Numbered from the stretch's first letter, positions 16,651 to 24,798 are shown. The stretch: DNA of 64,000 nt from Alphaproteobacteria bacterium (GCA_028277405.1 JANQGH010000098.1:1-64000); one strand, 5' to 3'. Numbers and translations: made by a program. The notes: a model not told the origin generated them from the letters alone.

Positions 16651-17334
16651 TCAAATCGACGCGATGACCATTGGCACCAGGAATCCGGCGAAAAAGGTCG
16701 CCGTAACGATCGGCGTGTCCGCCACCTTATGGGCTTCGGTCAACAACTCCTCCGTCACCAGGTAGAGCAGGGCTGCGACGCCGAAGCCCAGGACGCCTGT
16801 CAACACGACACCGGACCCCCCGACGATCGCCCCGCCGGCGGCCGCGCCCAGCAGGATGGCGAGGCCGGTGGCCCCCAGCACCAGGATTGCCCGTCGCCGG
16901 CCCATGCCGCGCCTTACAAGGGCGGGGGAGGTGGACAGGCCGAGCGACAGGGTTTCCAAGGTCAGGCCGATCAACAGCACGATGCCGCCCAAGGCGCCGG
17001 CCGCAAAGCCCACGGCGACAAGCAGGCCGTCGATAAACAGGTCGGCCGCCATCGGCACAATGATGCCGGCATTCTTGAACAGCGCCTTGCAGACCAGCAT
17101 GACGGCAATGCCCAGCACGAATCCGACGATCATGGCGATCGGCGAATCCAGCGCATTGAGCTCTGGCAACAGCTCGACCGCGACGGCAGCGAACACGACA
17201 CCGGCGGCGAAATGCTGAAACGCGCTGACCAGCCGTTCGCCCGGCGCGTGTGCAAGCGCCACGACACCGCCGAGGACAATGGCCAGGCAGGGGATCAGGG
17301 TGTAGGCGAGGATGTCCAGAAGTCCGATGGCCAT
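16651..17334 (-). CDS. ZIP family metal transporter
   Basis: 227 residues with about eight hydrophobic helices. HFAAGVVFAAVAVELLPEL (about 41-59) and DLFIDGLLVAVGFAAG (helix 4, with a metal-site Asp), plus the EELLTEAHK segment near the C-terminus (E/H ligands), follow the ZIP pattern for divalent cations such as Zn2+. Substrate not determined. Stands alone, 48 nt upstream of the kinase/murI pair. Confidence 0.85.
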   Translation of the reverse strand: MAIGLLDILAYTLIPCLAIVLGGVVALAHAPGERLVSAFQHFAAGVVFAAVAVELLPELNALDSPIAMIVGFVLGIAVMLVCKALFKNAGIIVPMAADLFIDGLLVAVGFAAGALGGIVLLIGLTLETLSLGLSTSPALVRRGMGRRRAILVLGATGLAILLGAAAGGAIVGGSGVVLTGVLGFGVAALLYLVTEELLTEAHKVADTPIVTATFFAGFLVPMVIASI

Positions 17335-17364
17335 GGGCCATGCTTCGGCCTTTGGGACCGGCGG

Positions 17365-17823
17365 TCAAGTGGCCGGCGGCTGACGGCCGGACCGGCTTGC
17401 GACGTAGTGTGCGATCAAAATGCGCCGCGCGATCTGCGGTCGGCTGCGGCGGTCCATTGCCCGGATGTCCGCGCGTCGGCATCCAGTCCGGTCCAGCAGG
17501 TTGAAGCGATAGTCAGATGCCATTTTCCGCCAGGCGTAGGGCCTGACCGCCGTCGCGCGGACATAGAGCCAGTGGGCGAGCGTGAGCGTCGCCAGCAGGC
17601 GTGCGTCGGTGCTGCTGATGGCAAGCAGGTCGGCGCGGTCGTAAAGGCGCGCGAGGCGGCGATGGGCTGAGCTGGTGGCAGGACGGCCGCGGACCAGCGG
17701 CCCGGCACATCGCCCCTTTACCCTTTGGGCTGCGCCGTACCGACCAGTGTTCGACAAGGCTTCGCCACCGACAACGGTGATCGAGTTGCCGAGAGAATGG
17801 GTCCCGATTCCTGAAAAAGCCAA
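17365..17823 (-). CDS. Doubtful small Arg-rich protein
   Basis: 152 residues from ATG 17823, no recognised family. The N-terminal 50 residues look non-coding in composition. The C-terminal ~95 (LYDRADLLAISSTDARLLAT, WRKMASDYRFNLLDRTG, ARRILIAHYVASR) read more like a protein, with a faint resemblance to DUF1127-type Arg-rich tails. No good ribosome site is visible. The only support is the near-consensus promoter upstream at 17951-17979, with the message crossing four hairpins. It may instead be part of a non-coding transcript. Confidence 0.25.
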   Translation of the reverse strand: MAFSGIGTHSLGNSITVVGGEALSNTGRYGAAQRVKGRCAGPLVRGRPATSSAHRRLARLYDRADLLAISSTDARLLATLTLAHWLYVRATAVRPYAWRKMASDYRFNLLDRTGCRRADIRAMDRRSRPQIARRILIAHYVASRSGRQPPAT

Positions 17824-17850
17824 AGCAACGCGGCCCGTTCATTGGGAGGG

Positions 17851-17944
17851 GGATCGCCGGCGCGGCAGGGAGGTGCCCGCGCCGGCGATCCATCGCTTCG
17901 AAGCGGCCGCCCGCTGGGCGGCGATCACGCTGCCGTGGCGTGAT
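17851..17944 (-). repeat. Array of four tandem inverted repeats (structured leader or ncRNA)
   Basis: Four perfect inverted repeats follow one another almost without gaps. ATCACGC (17924-17930)/GCGTGAT (17938-17944). GCCGCCC (17906-17912)/GGGCGGC (17916-17922) with a 3-nt loop. The 12-bp palindrome CGCTTCGAAGCG (17894-17905). A 15-bp stem GGATCGCCGGCGCGG (17851-17865)/CCGCGCCGGCGATCC (17877-17891) with an 11-nt loop. The predicted start site of the minus-strand promoter falls at the edge of the first hairpin. No T-run follows, so none is an ordinary terminator. I recognise no known RNA family. Confidence 0.6.
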
Positions 17945-17950
17945 AGACGC

Positions 17951-17979
17951 ACCATAGTGGTCAATTGACTATTTGTCAA
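17951..17979 (-). promoter_or_regulatory. Near-consensus sigma-70 promoter with operator-like repeats
   Basis: Minus strand: TTGACA (17974-17979), 17-nt spacer, TATGGT (17951-17956). The -35 region is embedded in two overlapping inverted repeats, TTGAC-5-GTCAA (17965-17979) and ACTATTT-6-AAATAGT (17968-17987). The transcript would run through the hairpin array. The bipartite repeats suggest regulation by a dimeric repressor. Confidence 0.65.
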
Positions 17980-18097
17980 GAAATAGTGTCACATGCCCAT
18001 CAGCCGTGGCCATCGACGTGGCCGGCATTGGTAACGGCTGCTTCACGCCGTCATGGCAGCTTGCTCAGCCGCGCTTTGCCGATGGCGTCGATCCGGG

Positions 18098-18127
18098 TTG
18101 GCGCGGCCGCGCAACGACACGCATAAT
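18098..18127 (+). promoter_or_regulatory. Possible promoter of the six-gene cassette
   Basis: TTGGCG (18098-18103), an 18-nt spacer and CATAAT (18122-18127), about 60 nt upstream of the first cassette gene. Match is moderate. It is divergent from the promoter at 17951-17979, leaving about 120 nt of shared regulatory DNA. Confidence 0.4.
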
Positions 18128-18189
18128 TCGAACCGGGCCGCCCTGCCTTTCGGCCTAGGCGAAAACCTGCAGCAAGAACGGAGGGGACA

Positions 18190-18567
18190 ATGGCGCAGAC
18201 CGAAACGGAAGCCAAATTCAACGACGTGCTTAAGACGCTGGTTGAGCAATTCAACCATGCCGTGACACTGGAAACCTACACGGTCGTCGCCGATGTCGAC
18301 GTGGTGGTCAACTCCGAGGCGGGTAAGCTGGTCGAGATCAGCTTCGCGTCCACCCCGCCGGCCGATCCGACCAAGTCCGAAAAGGCGCTTTACACGGCCA
18401 TCAACCAGTTCTCCGGTGATGTCAGAACCGTTTGGGGCAAGGGGACCGATCCCGATGCGGACACGACCCTGTTTGCGACCCATAACGAGAACGTCAAGCT
18501 GGGCGGCGACATCTTCGTGCGCAACATCAAGATGGTTGCCGACCTGATCAAGAAGTTCGCGGAGTAG
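18190..18567 (+). CDS. Cassette protein A: unrecognised small protein with shared domain
   Basis: 125 residues with a strong GGAGGGG ribosome site. No signal peptide or membrane helix. The N-terminal part is an amphipathic helix and a beta segment (TYTVVADVDVVVNSEAG). Residues ~68-123 (INQFSGDVRT..., TLFATHNENVKLGG, NIKMVADLIKKF) align by eye with parts of the other four unrecognised cassette proteins: a beta strand with G-D-[IV], then a helix with (A/T)-H-x-E-x-V, then a hydrophobic C-terminal helix. No family recognised. First gene of the cassette. Confidence 0.85.
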   Translation: MAQTETEAKFNDVLKTLVEQFNHAVTLETYTVVADVDVVVNSEAGKLVEISFASTPPADPTKSEKALYTAINQFSGDVRTVWGKGTDPDADTTLFATHNENVKLGGDIFVRNIKMVADLIKKFAE

Positions 18568-18573
18568 GGCGCG

Positions 18574-19389
18574 ATGTTCAATCGCGGCTGGGGTGCGCGG
18601 CTGAAGGATCTCGGCCAGGATCTGACCAATATCGAGGTCAACACGATCCTTGCCGACGGCATGACCGGCCGCAAGATGCCCCCCTATCCGGAGGCGCTGT
18701 ACGACATCGCGGACCGGTATGCGCACTGCCTGGTCGACGATGTCGGCCTCGACCTCATCGACTTCTTCAACCAGGCGCGGGCGCTGGAGGATGGGCGCGC
18801 GCCCGGCGGTGTGACCTCGGCGTCGGATCTCCAGCCCCAGTTCATGGCTGGGACGGCCGTGCCGGAAGCGCTGACCAACGGTGCGGAGGATTTCCGCCGC
18901 CTGCGCTGGGCCGCAAAGGCCGTGATCGATCACCAGAAAAGGCCCTCGCCGCGTGATCCTGTTCTGGAACCGGAGGTTCTGACCATTGTCAACAGGATCC
19001 ATCGCCACTGCGGCCAGTTGGAACTCATGGTCGGTAAACTGGTTGAGGAGGCCGGCGCCAACGATCTGATCGGTGTCGATGGGGATGCGCTTTACCGGAA
19101 GCTGCGCGATCCAAAGATCCAATTGCCCGACGCGCCGGCGGTCGATCTCACCCGCATTCGCAAGATCTGGGAACTGGGGGTCGATCGCATCGTCCTGCAA
19201 TCGGTGCTGCAGCTGGACGGCGATATTGTCTTCCGGGCCGACAAGAACCTCGACCTCAAGGCGAGCGAGGCGCTGGTCAAGGCCCATCGCGAGTTCGTCG
19301 AGCTCGGCGTCAACCAGTGGCGTGCCATGTTCGAACTCCTGGCCAACCTCATGGGCTCGGTCTTCGATCGCCTGATCCCGGGCCGCTAG
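18574..19389 (+). CDS. Cassette protein B: unrecognised protein with C-terminal shared domain
   Basis: 271 residues, soluble, 6 nt after gene A. The N-terminal ~195 residues are mixed helical and have no recognisable motif. Residues ~206-262 (VLQLDGDIVFRADKN, ALVKAHREFVELGVNQWR, AMFELLANLMG) contain the clearest copy of the cassette's shared domain. The stretch ALVKAHREFV matches ALVTAHKEMV of protein D and TLFATHNENV of protein A. No signal peptide. Function unknown. Confidence 0.85.
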   Translation: MFNRGWGARLKDLGQDLTNIEVNTILADGMTGRKMPPYPEALYDIADRYAHCLVDDVGLDLIDFFNQARALEDGRAPGGVTSASDLQPQFMAGTAVPEALTNGAEDFRRLRWAAKAVIDHQKRPSPRDPVLEPEVLTIVNRIHRHCGQLELMVGKLVEEAGANDLIGVDGDALYRKLRDPKIQLPDAPAVDLTRIRKIWELGVDRIVLQSVLQLDGDIVFRADKNLDLKASEALVKAHREFVELGVNQWRAMFELLANLMGSVFDRLIPGR

Positions 19390-19402
19390 CGCCGCCCGGC
19401 CA

Positions 19403-19897
19403 ATGCGCACCTTTCGAACGCTTCGTGAGATGCTGTTCGGCGGCGTGGCGGTGACCGTGCCGGTGGACCCGCATGACCCCGACGGGCCCGCCCTGATCCG
19501 TACCGTCGTTCAGCTTGACGGCGACATCCTGAGCCGCGTCTCGCCGGACTTTATGGCGAGGCCGCAAGAGGTGGTCGCCGCCGAACTTAAGCGACATCTC
19601 GCGGACGTGCGCAGCGCGGTGCGTCCGGTCCGCCGGCTGAAGGCGGTGGTCGACTGGTTGGGCGACGGGATCGCCGCGATCGGTACCGGCACCATGGTCG
19701 GCAGTGCCGCCAATGCAGTGTTCGCGGATGCCGGTGCCGGCGACCTGTTGACTGTCGGCGGTATCGGGGTCGCGGCCATTCCGCTGGGTTTCGCGATACC
19801 AGCGGTGCTGGGCGGCCAGCTTCGTCAGGCGGTCAGCATCTTGGTCTTCATCGGCCGAAGTGGGCCGGGCCGCTGGCTTCTGCGCAAACTGGCCTAG
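19403..19897 (+). CDS. Cassette protein C: shared domain plus hydrophobic C-terminus
   Basis: 164 residues, 13 nt after gene B. Residues 30-90 (LIRTVVQLDGDILSRVSPDF, ELKRHLADVRSAVRPVRR, AVVDWLG) repeat the strand/helix pattern of protein B, including the identical QLDGDI. Residues ~88-140 are glycine- and alanine-rich and hydrophobic (GIAAIGTGTMVGSAANA, IGVAAIPLGFAIPAVLGG), consistent with one or two membrane segments. It is the only small cassette member that should sit in a membrane. Holin-like roles are conceivable but unproven. Confidence 0.8.
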   Translation: MRTFRTLREMLFGGVAVTVPVDPHDPDGPALIRTVVQLDGDILSRVSPDFMARPQEVVAAELKRHLADVRSAVRPVRRLKAVVDWLGDGIAAIGTGTMVGSAANAVFADAGAGDLLTVGGIGVAAIPLGFAIPAVLGGQLRQAVSILVFIGRSGPGRWLLRKLA

Positions 19898-20041
19898 CGC
19901 TGGCTTCTTATGCCGGACCGCTCTGTCCGCGCTGGATGCGCGATCGCTTCACGCGCATTTCACACTCTCGCCTTCAGTCTCTTGTAGCAATCTTGATCGC
20001 GCCGCTGCTGACGGTGGAATGACGGGAGAAAGGGACGGCCC

Positions 20042-21001
20042 ATGTCGCTGCTGAGAATAGGGTCGAAGGGCCCGCGCGTTCTGTCGGTTCAGGAGATGCT
20101 GAAGTTCCTCGGCTATCAGGCCTGGAACCTGAACGAGGCCGAGCCCAAGCGTGAGGATCTGGTCTGCGACGGCGATTTCGGGCCGAAGACCGAGTCTGCG
20201 GTGATCGAATTCCAGACCGACGAAGGGCTCTACGCCGACGGCATTGTCGGGCCGGCCACAATGCGCGCCCTGCAAGAGGCCTGGCAGCAGCGCAACCTGG
20301 AACTGAACGCCGCGACCTTGGACGGCACCTCGGTCGCGCCATTGACCTACAGCCTGGTGCGCGTGCCAGCGGATGCCTTTGGCGACGGCTATGACCGTCT
20401 GCAGCTGCGCAACGACGTCGCCGACGCCTATCTGAAGGTCTACGAGGCGGTGCAAGACGCCGGCGGCATCGTCACCTCATCGGGCGGCATCCGCCATCTC
20501 GGCGCCAAGGTTTCGGCCAACCGCAGCGCTGCCTCCCTGCACTATGTCGGGCGCGCGCTTGACCTGTTCGTCGGCAGCGGCATGAACGATCCGAAAAAGG
20601 ACCCGTACGTCGCCAGCCGCGTCGCGGAACGCACATACCAGATCCATGTCCGCTGTTCGAAGGACAACAACCCGGACGCCACGCTGCCGCCCAAGCGCAA
20701 GATCGAGCACTGCGTCACCTATTTCGACCGGATCGACGGCCAGGCGGTGACCGATCACTTTCTGGACCTGACCGCCTTGTGCGCCGACCATGGCTTCAAG
20801 CCCATCCGGGCGCGGCGCAGTTTCGAGCGTGGCGGCAGCTGGGCGGGGGCGGAATGGTGGCACTTTCAAAACGAAACCGGCCTTGTCGACGGCGTATCGA
20901 CCTTCGGCGAGGAGTTGCAAAAGATCTATTCGAGCGGGCAGCTCGCCGGCGCGCCGCCTTGGCGCGAGCGCGATCGTGTCTGGCAGATCAACTGGTTCTG
21001 A
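20042..21001 (+). CDS. Peptidoglycan-binding, M15-family (VanY-like) zinc peptidase
   Basis: 319 residues. Residues 8-80 are a PG_binding_1 domain (VLSVQEMLKFLGY, CDGDFGPKTESAVIEFQ, GLYADGIVGPATMRAL). Residues ~120-280 are an M15 peptidase: SLHYVGRALDLF supplies zinc ligands H167 and D174, and EWWH supplies catalytic E271 and ligand H274. Such enzymes cut D-Ala-D-Ala or D-Ala/L-amino-acid bonds in the cell wall. There is no signal peptide, so export needs a dedicated route, or the protein acts after lysis like an endolysin. Preceded by AGGGACGG; 144 nt after gene C. Confidence 0.9.
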   Translation: MSLLRIGSKGPRVLSVQEMLKFLGYQAWNLNEAEPKREDLVCDGDFGPKTESAVIEFQTDEGLYADGIVGPATMRALQEAWQQRNLELNAATLDGTSVAPLTYSLVRVPADAFGDGYDRLQLRNDVADAYLKVYEAVQDAGGIVTSSGGIRHLGAKVSANRSAASLHYVGRALDLFVGSGMNDPKKDPYVASRVAERTYQIHVRCSKDNNPDATLPPKRKIEHCVTYFDRIDGQAVTDHFLDLTALCADHGFKPIRARRSFERGGSWAGAEWWHFQNETGLVDGVSTFGEELQKIYSSGQLAGAPPWRERDRVWQINWF

Positions 21002-21082
21002 CCGACCAGACGGCCGATCCGGCCGAACTTCGAGCACGCTTCAAGGGGTTCAACCAACCGCAGCCATAGAGGGAATGAGACC

Positions 21083-21433
21083 ATGTCGGATTTGAGAGAA
21101 GTGCTGGGCGGCATCTACGATACCGCCGCCGACCTGTTGAGCCTGGATGTCGCCACCTTCAGCGGCAACGTCTCGATGGAAGGCGCGATCAGTGGTGAGA
21201 ACATCGACCTCAGCAAGATCTTCGACAGCATCAAACAGGCGGCCGGCGATGCCGAGCTGCGCCTGGTGGCGCACACCCATATCGACTTCGACAAGGATTC
21301 GGTGAATTTCGTCGCCGCCGACCTGACGCCGGGCGACGCGGCCTTGGTCACCGCGCATAAGGAGATGGTCACGGCCTCGGTTGAGGGCAGGCTGGCGATG
21401 CTGACCGCGCTCAGGGAGTTGATCAACCTGTAG
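21083..21433 (+). CDS. Cassette protein D: unrecognised small protein with shared domain
   Basis: 116 residues with a GAGGG ribosome site, 81 nt after the peptidase gene. The N-terminal half has helix LREVLGGIYDTAADLL and strand VATFSGNVSMEG. Residues 58-114 (RLVAHTHIDFDKDSV, ALVTAHKEMVTASVEGRL, AMLTALRELINL) form the shared domain and are closest to protein B. The overall length and order (helix, strand, shared domain) match protein A, so A and D look like ancient duplicates. Soluble, no signal peptide, function unknown. Confidence 0.85.
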   Translation: MSDLREVLGGIYDTAADLLSLDVATFSGNVSMEGAISGENIDLSKIFDSIKQAAGDAELRLVAHTHIDFDKDSVNFVAADLTPGDAALVTAHKEMVTASVEGRLAMLTALRELINL

Positions 21434-21455
21434 CCTGACTTAACGGAGGCCAGCC

Positions 21456-23102
21456 ATGCTGGTCATCCAGCCGGAGCTAAATACCGCCCTGCGCGTCCAA
21501 TTGGCCGCGCGCGTCCGCGACATGGCGACGGCGGCGGAGGTCGAGGGCGTGGAGCCCGAGGCCGTCGCGCGCGGCGTGACGCCGGTGATCGTCGAGCCCG
21601 CCGACCGGCTGGCCGAGGTTGCCCAGCACCTGCGCAATCTCGGCTATGTCGATCACTTGCAGGCGCGGCAGGCGGTCGCCGATCGCGGTGCTTGCCTGCG
21701 CGCCGGCTATCGCATCTTCGCGCTTGAGGCGCGGCAATGGCTGGCCGGCCAGGCGCCCGGACGGTTCGACCTCGCGCTGGTCAAGGCGATCGACGGCATC
21801 GTCGCCGAGACAGTAGATGTCGACCGGCCGTTGCGGCTGGACGCGTTGGTCATTGAGCTTCTGCGCACGCTGACCAGCCTGGATGGCGAGTTCACGATCG
21901 GCGCCAGCCCGGTGCCGGGCGAGCGCGGACTGCGTGTGCGTGTCGCGCAGTTCCGCCTCAACGCCTTCGGCCTGTACAACGAAGCCATCGACGGGCGTTT
22001 TGGAACCGAGAGCGAGCGGGCCATGACACGCGGCCTGAACGTGCTCGCCAGCCTGTGGCCGGTTCTGGCCGAACGGCCGCCGGGATCGCTGCTCGACTGG
22101 CTGGGCGACGTGCCGTTCCTGCTCAGGTCCTGCGCGGATCGGGGCAAGCTGGCGACGACGCCTGTTGCTGTCGAAACGATCCTGAACACCTTTGCCGACG
22201 CGGGTCGACGGCCCCCGGCCGGCGATGGTCTGTCCGCCTTGCGCGAGCAGGACAATGACTTTGCGCTCTGCCTGGTCCAGAACGCGCTTTGGGCGACCGG
22301 CTTCTATGACGGGCGGCTGGACGGCATCTGGAACGAAAAGTCGGTGGTGGCGTTGAAACTGGCCGTCCATGGCGTGCCGCTGGGCGCCATCGGACCAGTC
22401 TCGACGATCGACGACCGTCGGTTCGCGATCTGGCTTCCGGACTTGGCCGACACGCTGTTGGACGAGGCCGATCTTCTCGACGATCTGGACACGGCGCAGA
22501 GCGCGGAACGTCAGCGCGCCGTGGCGGAGGGGGTCGAGCGTCGGCTCGCCGCCGCCCCGTCGGCACGGCGTGGCCTGTTCGGCTGGATCAAGGGCCTGTT
22601 CGAGGAGGCGGTGGCGCTCGGCCGCTCGATCATGGTCGGCGTGCGCAGCTTGATGCGCGCGGCGCTCGACGCTGTCCGGCGCGGTATCGACTTCCTGGCC
22701 GATGTCGCCGACTTTCTGATCGGCAAGGTCAAGGGTTTGGCGCTATTGATCTATCGCAGCGCGCGCGAGGCCGTGTTGGCGCTCGCCGGCGCGATCGCGC
22801 CCATCCGCCACTTTCTCTTCGGCGTGCCTATTGTTTCCGTTGGCCCTGACGGCGTGGCCTATGCCGCCACGAAAGTGCGCATCGACCGCGATGTGGAACA
22901 ATGGGTCGCCGCTTCCGCCGAGGTCGCCGAGATCAAGGCGCACGCCGCGCTCTATCAGCGCCTGTCGCGCAGTTTCGCCGGCACCATCCGCCTGGCCATC
23001 CTGTTCACCAGGCTGGTCATCATCGGCGTCTCGGGCCCGCTCGGCTGGGCCACCGCCGCACTCTCCTTCGCCCGCATCGTATCCGACATGGTGCCCCGTT
23101 AG
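21456..23102 (+). CDS. Cassette protein E: large protein with PG-binding-like repeats and membrane-active C-terminus
   Basis: 548 residues, GGAGG ribosome site. Residues ~160-195 (FRLNAFGLYNEAIDGRFGTE) and ~268-303 (LVQNALWATGFYDGRLDGIW) look like degenerate PG_binding_1 repeats of the kind in the neighbouring peptidase. Residues ~370-455 are a run of amphipathic and hydrophobic helices (GLFGWIKGLFEEAVALG, SIMVGVRSLMRAALDAV, LIGKVKGLALLIYRSA). Residues ~468-520 weakly resemble the cassette's shared domain, ending in a hydrophobic stretch AILFTRLVIIGVSGPLG. No signal peptide. It could insert into membranes or anchor the system to the wall; no family recognised. Confidence 0.85.
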   Translation: MLVIQPELNTALRVQLAARVRDMATAAEVEGVEPEAVARGVTPVIVEPADRLAEVAQHLRNLGYVDHLQARQAVADRGACLRAGYRIFALEARQWLAGQAPGRFDLALVKAIDGIVAETVDVDRPLRLDALVIELLRTLTSLDGEFTIGASPVPGERGLRVRVAQFRLNAFGLYNEAIDGRFGTESERAMTRGLNVLASLWPVLAERPPGSLLDWLGDVPFLLRSCADRGKLATTPVAVETILNTFADAGRRPPAGDGLSALREQDNDFALCLVQNALWATGFYDGRLDGIWNEKSVVALKLAVHGVPLGAIGPVSTIDDRRFAIWLPDLADTLLDEADLLDDLDTAQSAERQRAVAEGVERRLAAAPSARRGLFGWIKGLFEEAVALGRSIMVGVRSLMRAALDAVRRGIDFLADVADFLIGKVKGLALLIYRSAREAVLALAGAIAPIRHFLFGVPIVSVGPDGVAYAATKVRIDRDVEQWVAASAEVAEIKAHAALYQRLSRSFAGTIRLAILFTRLVIIGVSGPLGWATAALSFARIVSDMVPR

Positions 23103-23202
23103 GCGGTTCGGCGCCGGCTCGTGGTTATGCTCGCAGAGCAATGGCCGCAATTGGCCTCATAGACACCTTGCCTATGCGAGTCGGAAACTCCATCTCATCC
23201 TC

Positions 23203-23907
23203 ATGCTCGCACTCGGGGATCGACCGCCGCCCACCGTCGACGATTTGTCCGACATCGACACTTGGCTTTTCGATCTGGACAACACGCTCTATCCGGCGGA
23301 CAGCGGATTGTTCCACCAGGTCCATCGTCGCATGGGCGAGTTCATTGAGCGCCGTTTAGGCCTGACGCCGACGGCCGCGCGGTCGCTTCAGCGCCGGCTG
23401 TTCGAACATCACGGCACGACGCTGCGCGGCTTGATGACCGAATATGACGTGCCGCCGAACGCGTTCTTGGACTACGTCCACGACATCGACGTTTCGGTCT
23501 TGCGGCCCAACCCGGACCTCGGTGCGGCCATTGAGGGTCTGCCCGGGCGCAAGCTGGTGTTCACCAACGGGTCGACCGGCCACGCGACACGGGTACTGGG
23601 CCAGCTCGGCATCACCACCGACGTTTTCGATGCGATCGAGGATATCGTCGCCTCGGAGTTCCAGCCCAAACCGAACCCGACCGTCTATGAGCGCATGGTC
23701 GAACGGCATCGGATCGATCCGCGACGCGCCATCATGGTCGAGGACATGGCGGTCAATCTTGCCCCGGCGCACGCCCTGGGCATGACCACTGTCTGGGTGC
23801 GCACCGATCACGCCACGGCGGCGCCCGGAACGGTCGATGAACACATTCATCATGTGGTCGATGATGTTTTCACCTGGCTGCGAGACTTGAGCTTTCAGCC
23901 GGCCTAG
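23203..23907 (+). CDS. Pyrimidine 5'-nucleotidase, HAD superfamily
   Basis: 234 residues from ATG 23203. HAD motif I is FDLDNTLYP (about 21-29), motif II VFTNGST, Lys in FQPKPNPTVYE, and motif III/IV VEDMAVNLAPAHALGM. The D-x-D-N-T-L-Y pattern marks the SDT1/PpnN-like pyrimidine nucleotidase group that dephosphorylates UMP/CMP. It lies 49 nt before dapD, same strand. The 100-nt gap behind the cassette shows nothing else. Confidence 0.88.
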   Translation: MLALGDRPPPTVDDLSDIDTWLFDLDNTLYPADSGLFHQVHRRMGEFIERRLGLTPTAARSLQRRLFEHHGTTLRGLMTEYDVPPNAFLDYVHDIDVSVLRPNPDLGAAIEGLPGRKLVFTNGSTGHATRVLGQLGITTDVFDAIEDIVASEFQPKPNPTVYERMVERHRIDPRRAIMVEDMAVNLAPAHALGMTTVWVRTDHATAAPGTVDEHIHHVVDDVFTWLRDLSFQPA

Positions 23908-23955
23908 GCCATTTTGCCGGCGACCCTTCCGCCGTTCCTACCGAGTCGCTCTGTT

Positions 23956-24798
23956 ATGCCGGATCAAAGTTTAGAGGCCGCGATCGAACAGGCCTGGACC
24001 GATCGTCAGACCATCGGGCCTGAGACGGGCGGCGGCGTTAAACACGCCGTCGATGAAGCCTTGACCGGTCTCGATGAGGGCCGGTTCCGTGTCGCGGAAA
24101 AGACCGACGAGGGCTGGCACGTTCACCAGTGGCTGAAAAAGGCCATCCTGCTGTCGTTCCGCCTCAACCCGATGGAGCCGATCTCCGGCGGGATCGGCGG
24201 CAGCACCTGGTGGGACAAGGTGCCGTCCAAGTTCGATGGCTGGGGTGCGACGGAGTTCGAACAGGCCGGCTTTCGCGCCGTGCCCGGTTCGATCGTGCGC
24301 CACTCCGCCTTCATCGCGCCGAGCGTGATCCTGATGCCCAGCTTCGTTAATCTGGGGGCTCATGTCGACAGCGGCACCATGGTCGACACCTGGGTGACGG
24401 TCGGGTCGTGCGCCCAGATCGGCCGCAACGTTCATCTGTCCGGCGGTGTCGGCATCGGCGGTGTCTTGGAACCGCTGCAGGCGGGGCCGGTGATCATCGA
24501 GGATGACTGCTTCATCGGCGCGCGATCCGAGGTGGTTGAGGGCGTGGTCGTCGAGCAGGGCTCGGTGCTGGCCATGGGCACCTTCATCAGTTCATCGACC
24601 AAGATCGTCGATCGGACAACCGGCGAGGTGATCTACGGTCGGGTGCCGGCCTATTCGGTCGTCGTGCCCGGAAGCCTGCCGGGCAAACCGCTGCCGGACG
24701 GGTCACCGGGGCCGAACCTGGCCTGCGCCGTGATCGTGAAACGGGTCGATGAGCGCACGCGATCGAAAACCTCCGTCAACGATCTGCTGCGTGACTGA
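23956..24798 (+). CDS. dapD: Tetrahydrodipicolinate N-succinyltransferase
   Basis: 280 residues. Left-handed beta-helix acyltransferase of the succinylase branch of lysine/diaminopimelate synthesis. Visible: N-terminal helical domain to ~90, GGIGGSTWWDKVPSKFD, then hexapeptide repeats from RHSAFIAPSVILMPSFVNLGAHVDSGTMVDTW in sections through to IIEDDCFIGARSEVVEGV. The ATG at 23956 gives the usual N-terminus. It overlaps dapE by 8 bp. Confidence 0.96.
   Translation: MPDQSLEAAIEQAWTDRQTIGPETGGGVKHAVDEALTGLDEGRFRVAEKTDEGWHVHQWLKKAILLSFRLNPMEPISGGIGGSTWWDKVPSKFDGWGATEFEQAGFRAVPGSIVRHSAFIAPSVILMPSFVNLGAHVDSGTMVDTWVTVGSCAQIGRNVHLSGGVGIGGVLEPLQAGPVIIEDDCFIGARSEVVEGVVVEQGSVLAMGTFISSSTKIVDRTTGEVIYGRVPAYSVVVPGSLPGKPLPDGSPGPNLACAVIVKRVDERTRSKTSVNDLLRD

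Noticed and set aside
17513..17893. Alternative minus-strand ORF of 126 codons across the hairpin array
   Set aside because: Arg/Pro/Ala-rich without any motif, and its start lies within a 15-bp stem. Less credible than the already doubtful 17365-17823 ORF.
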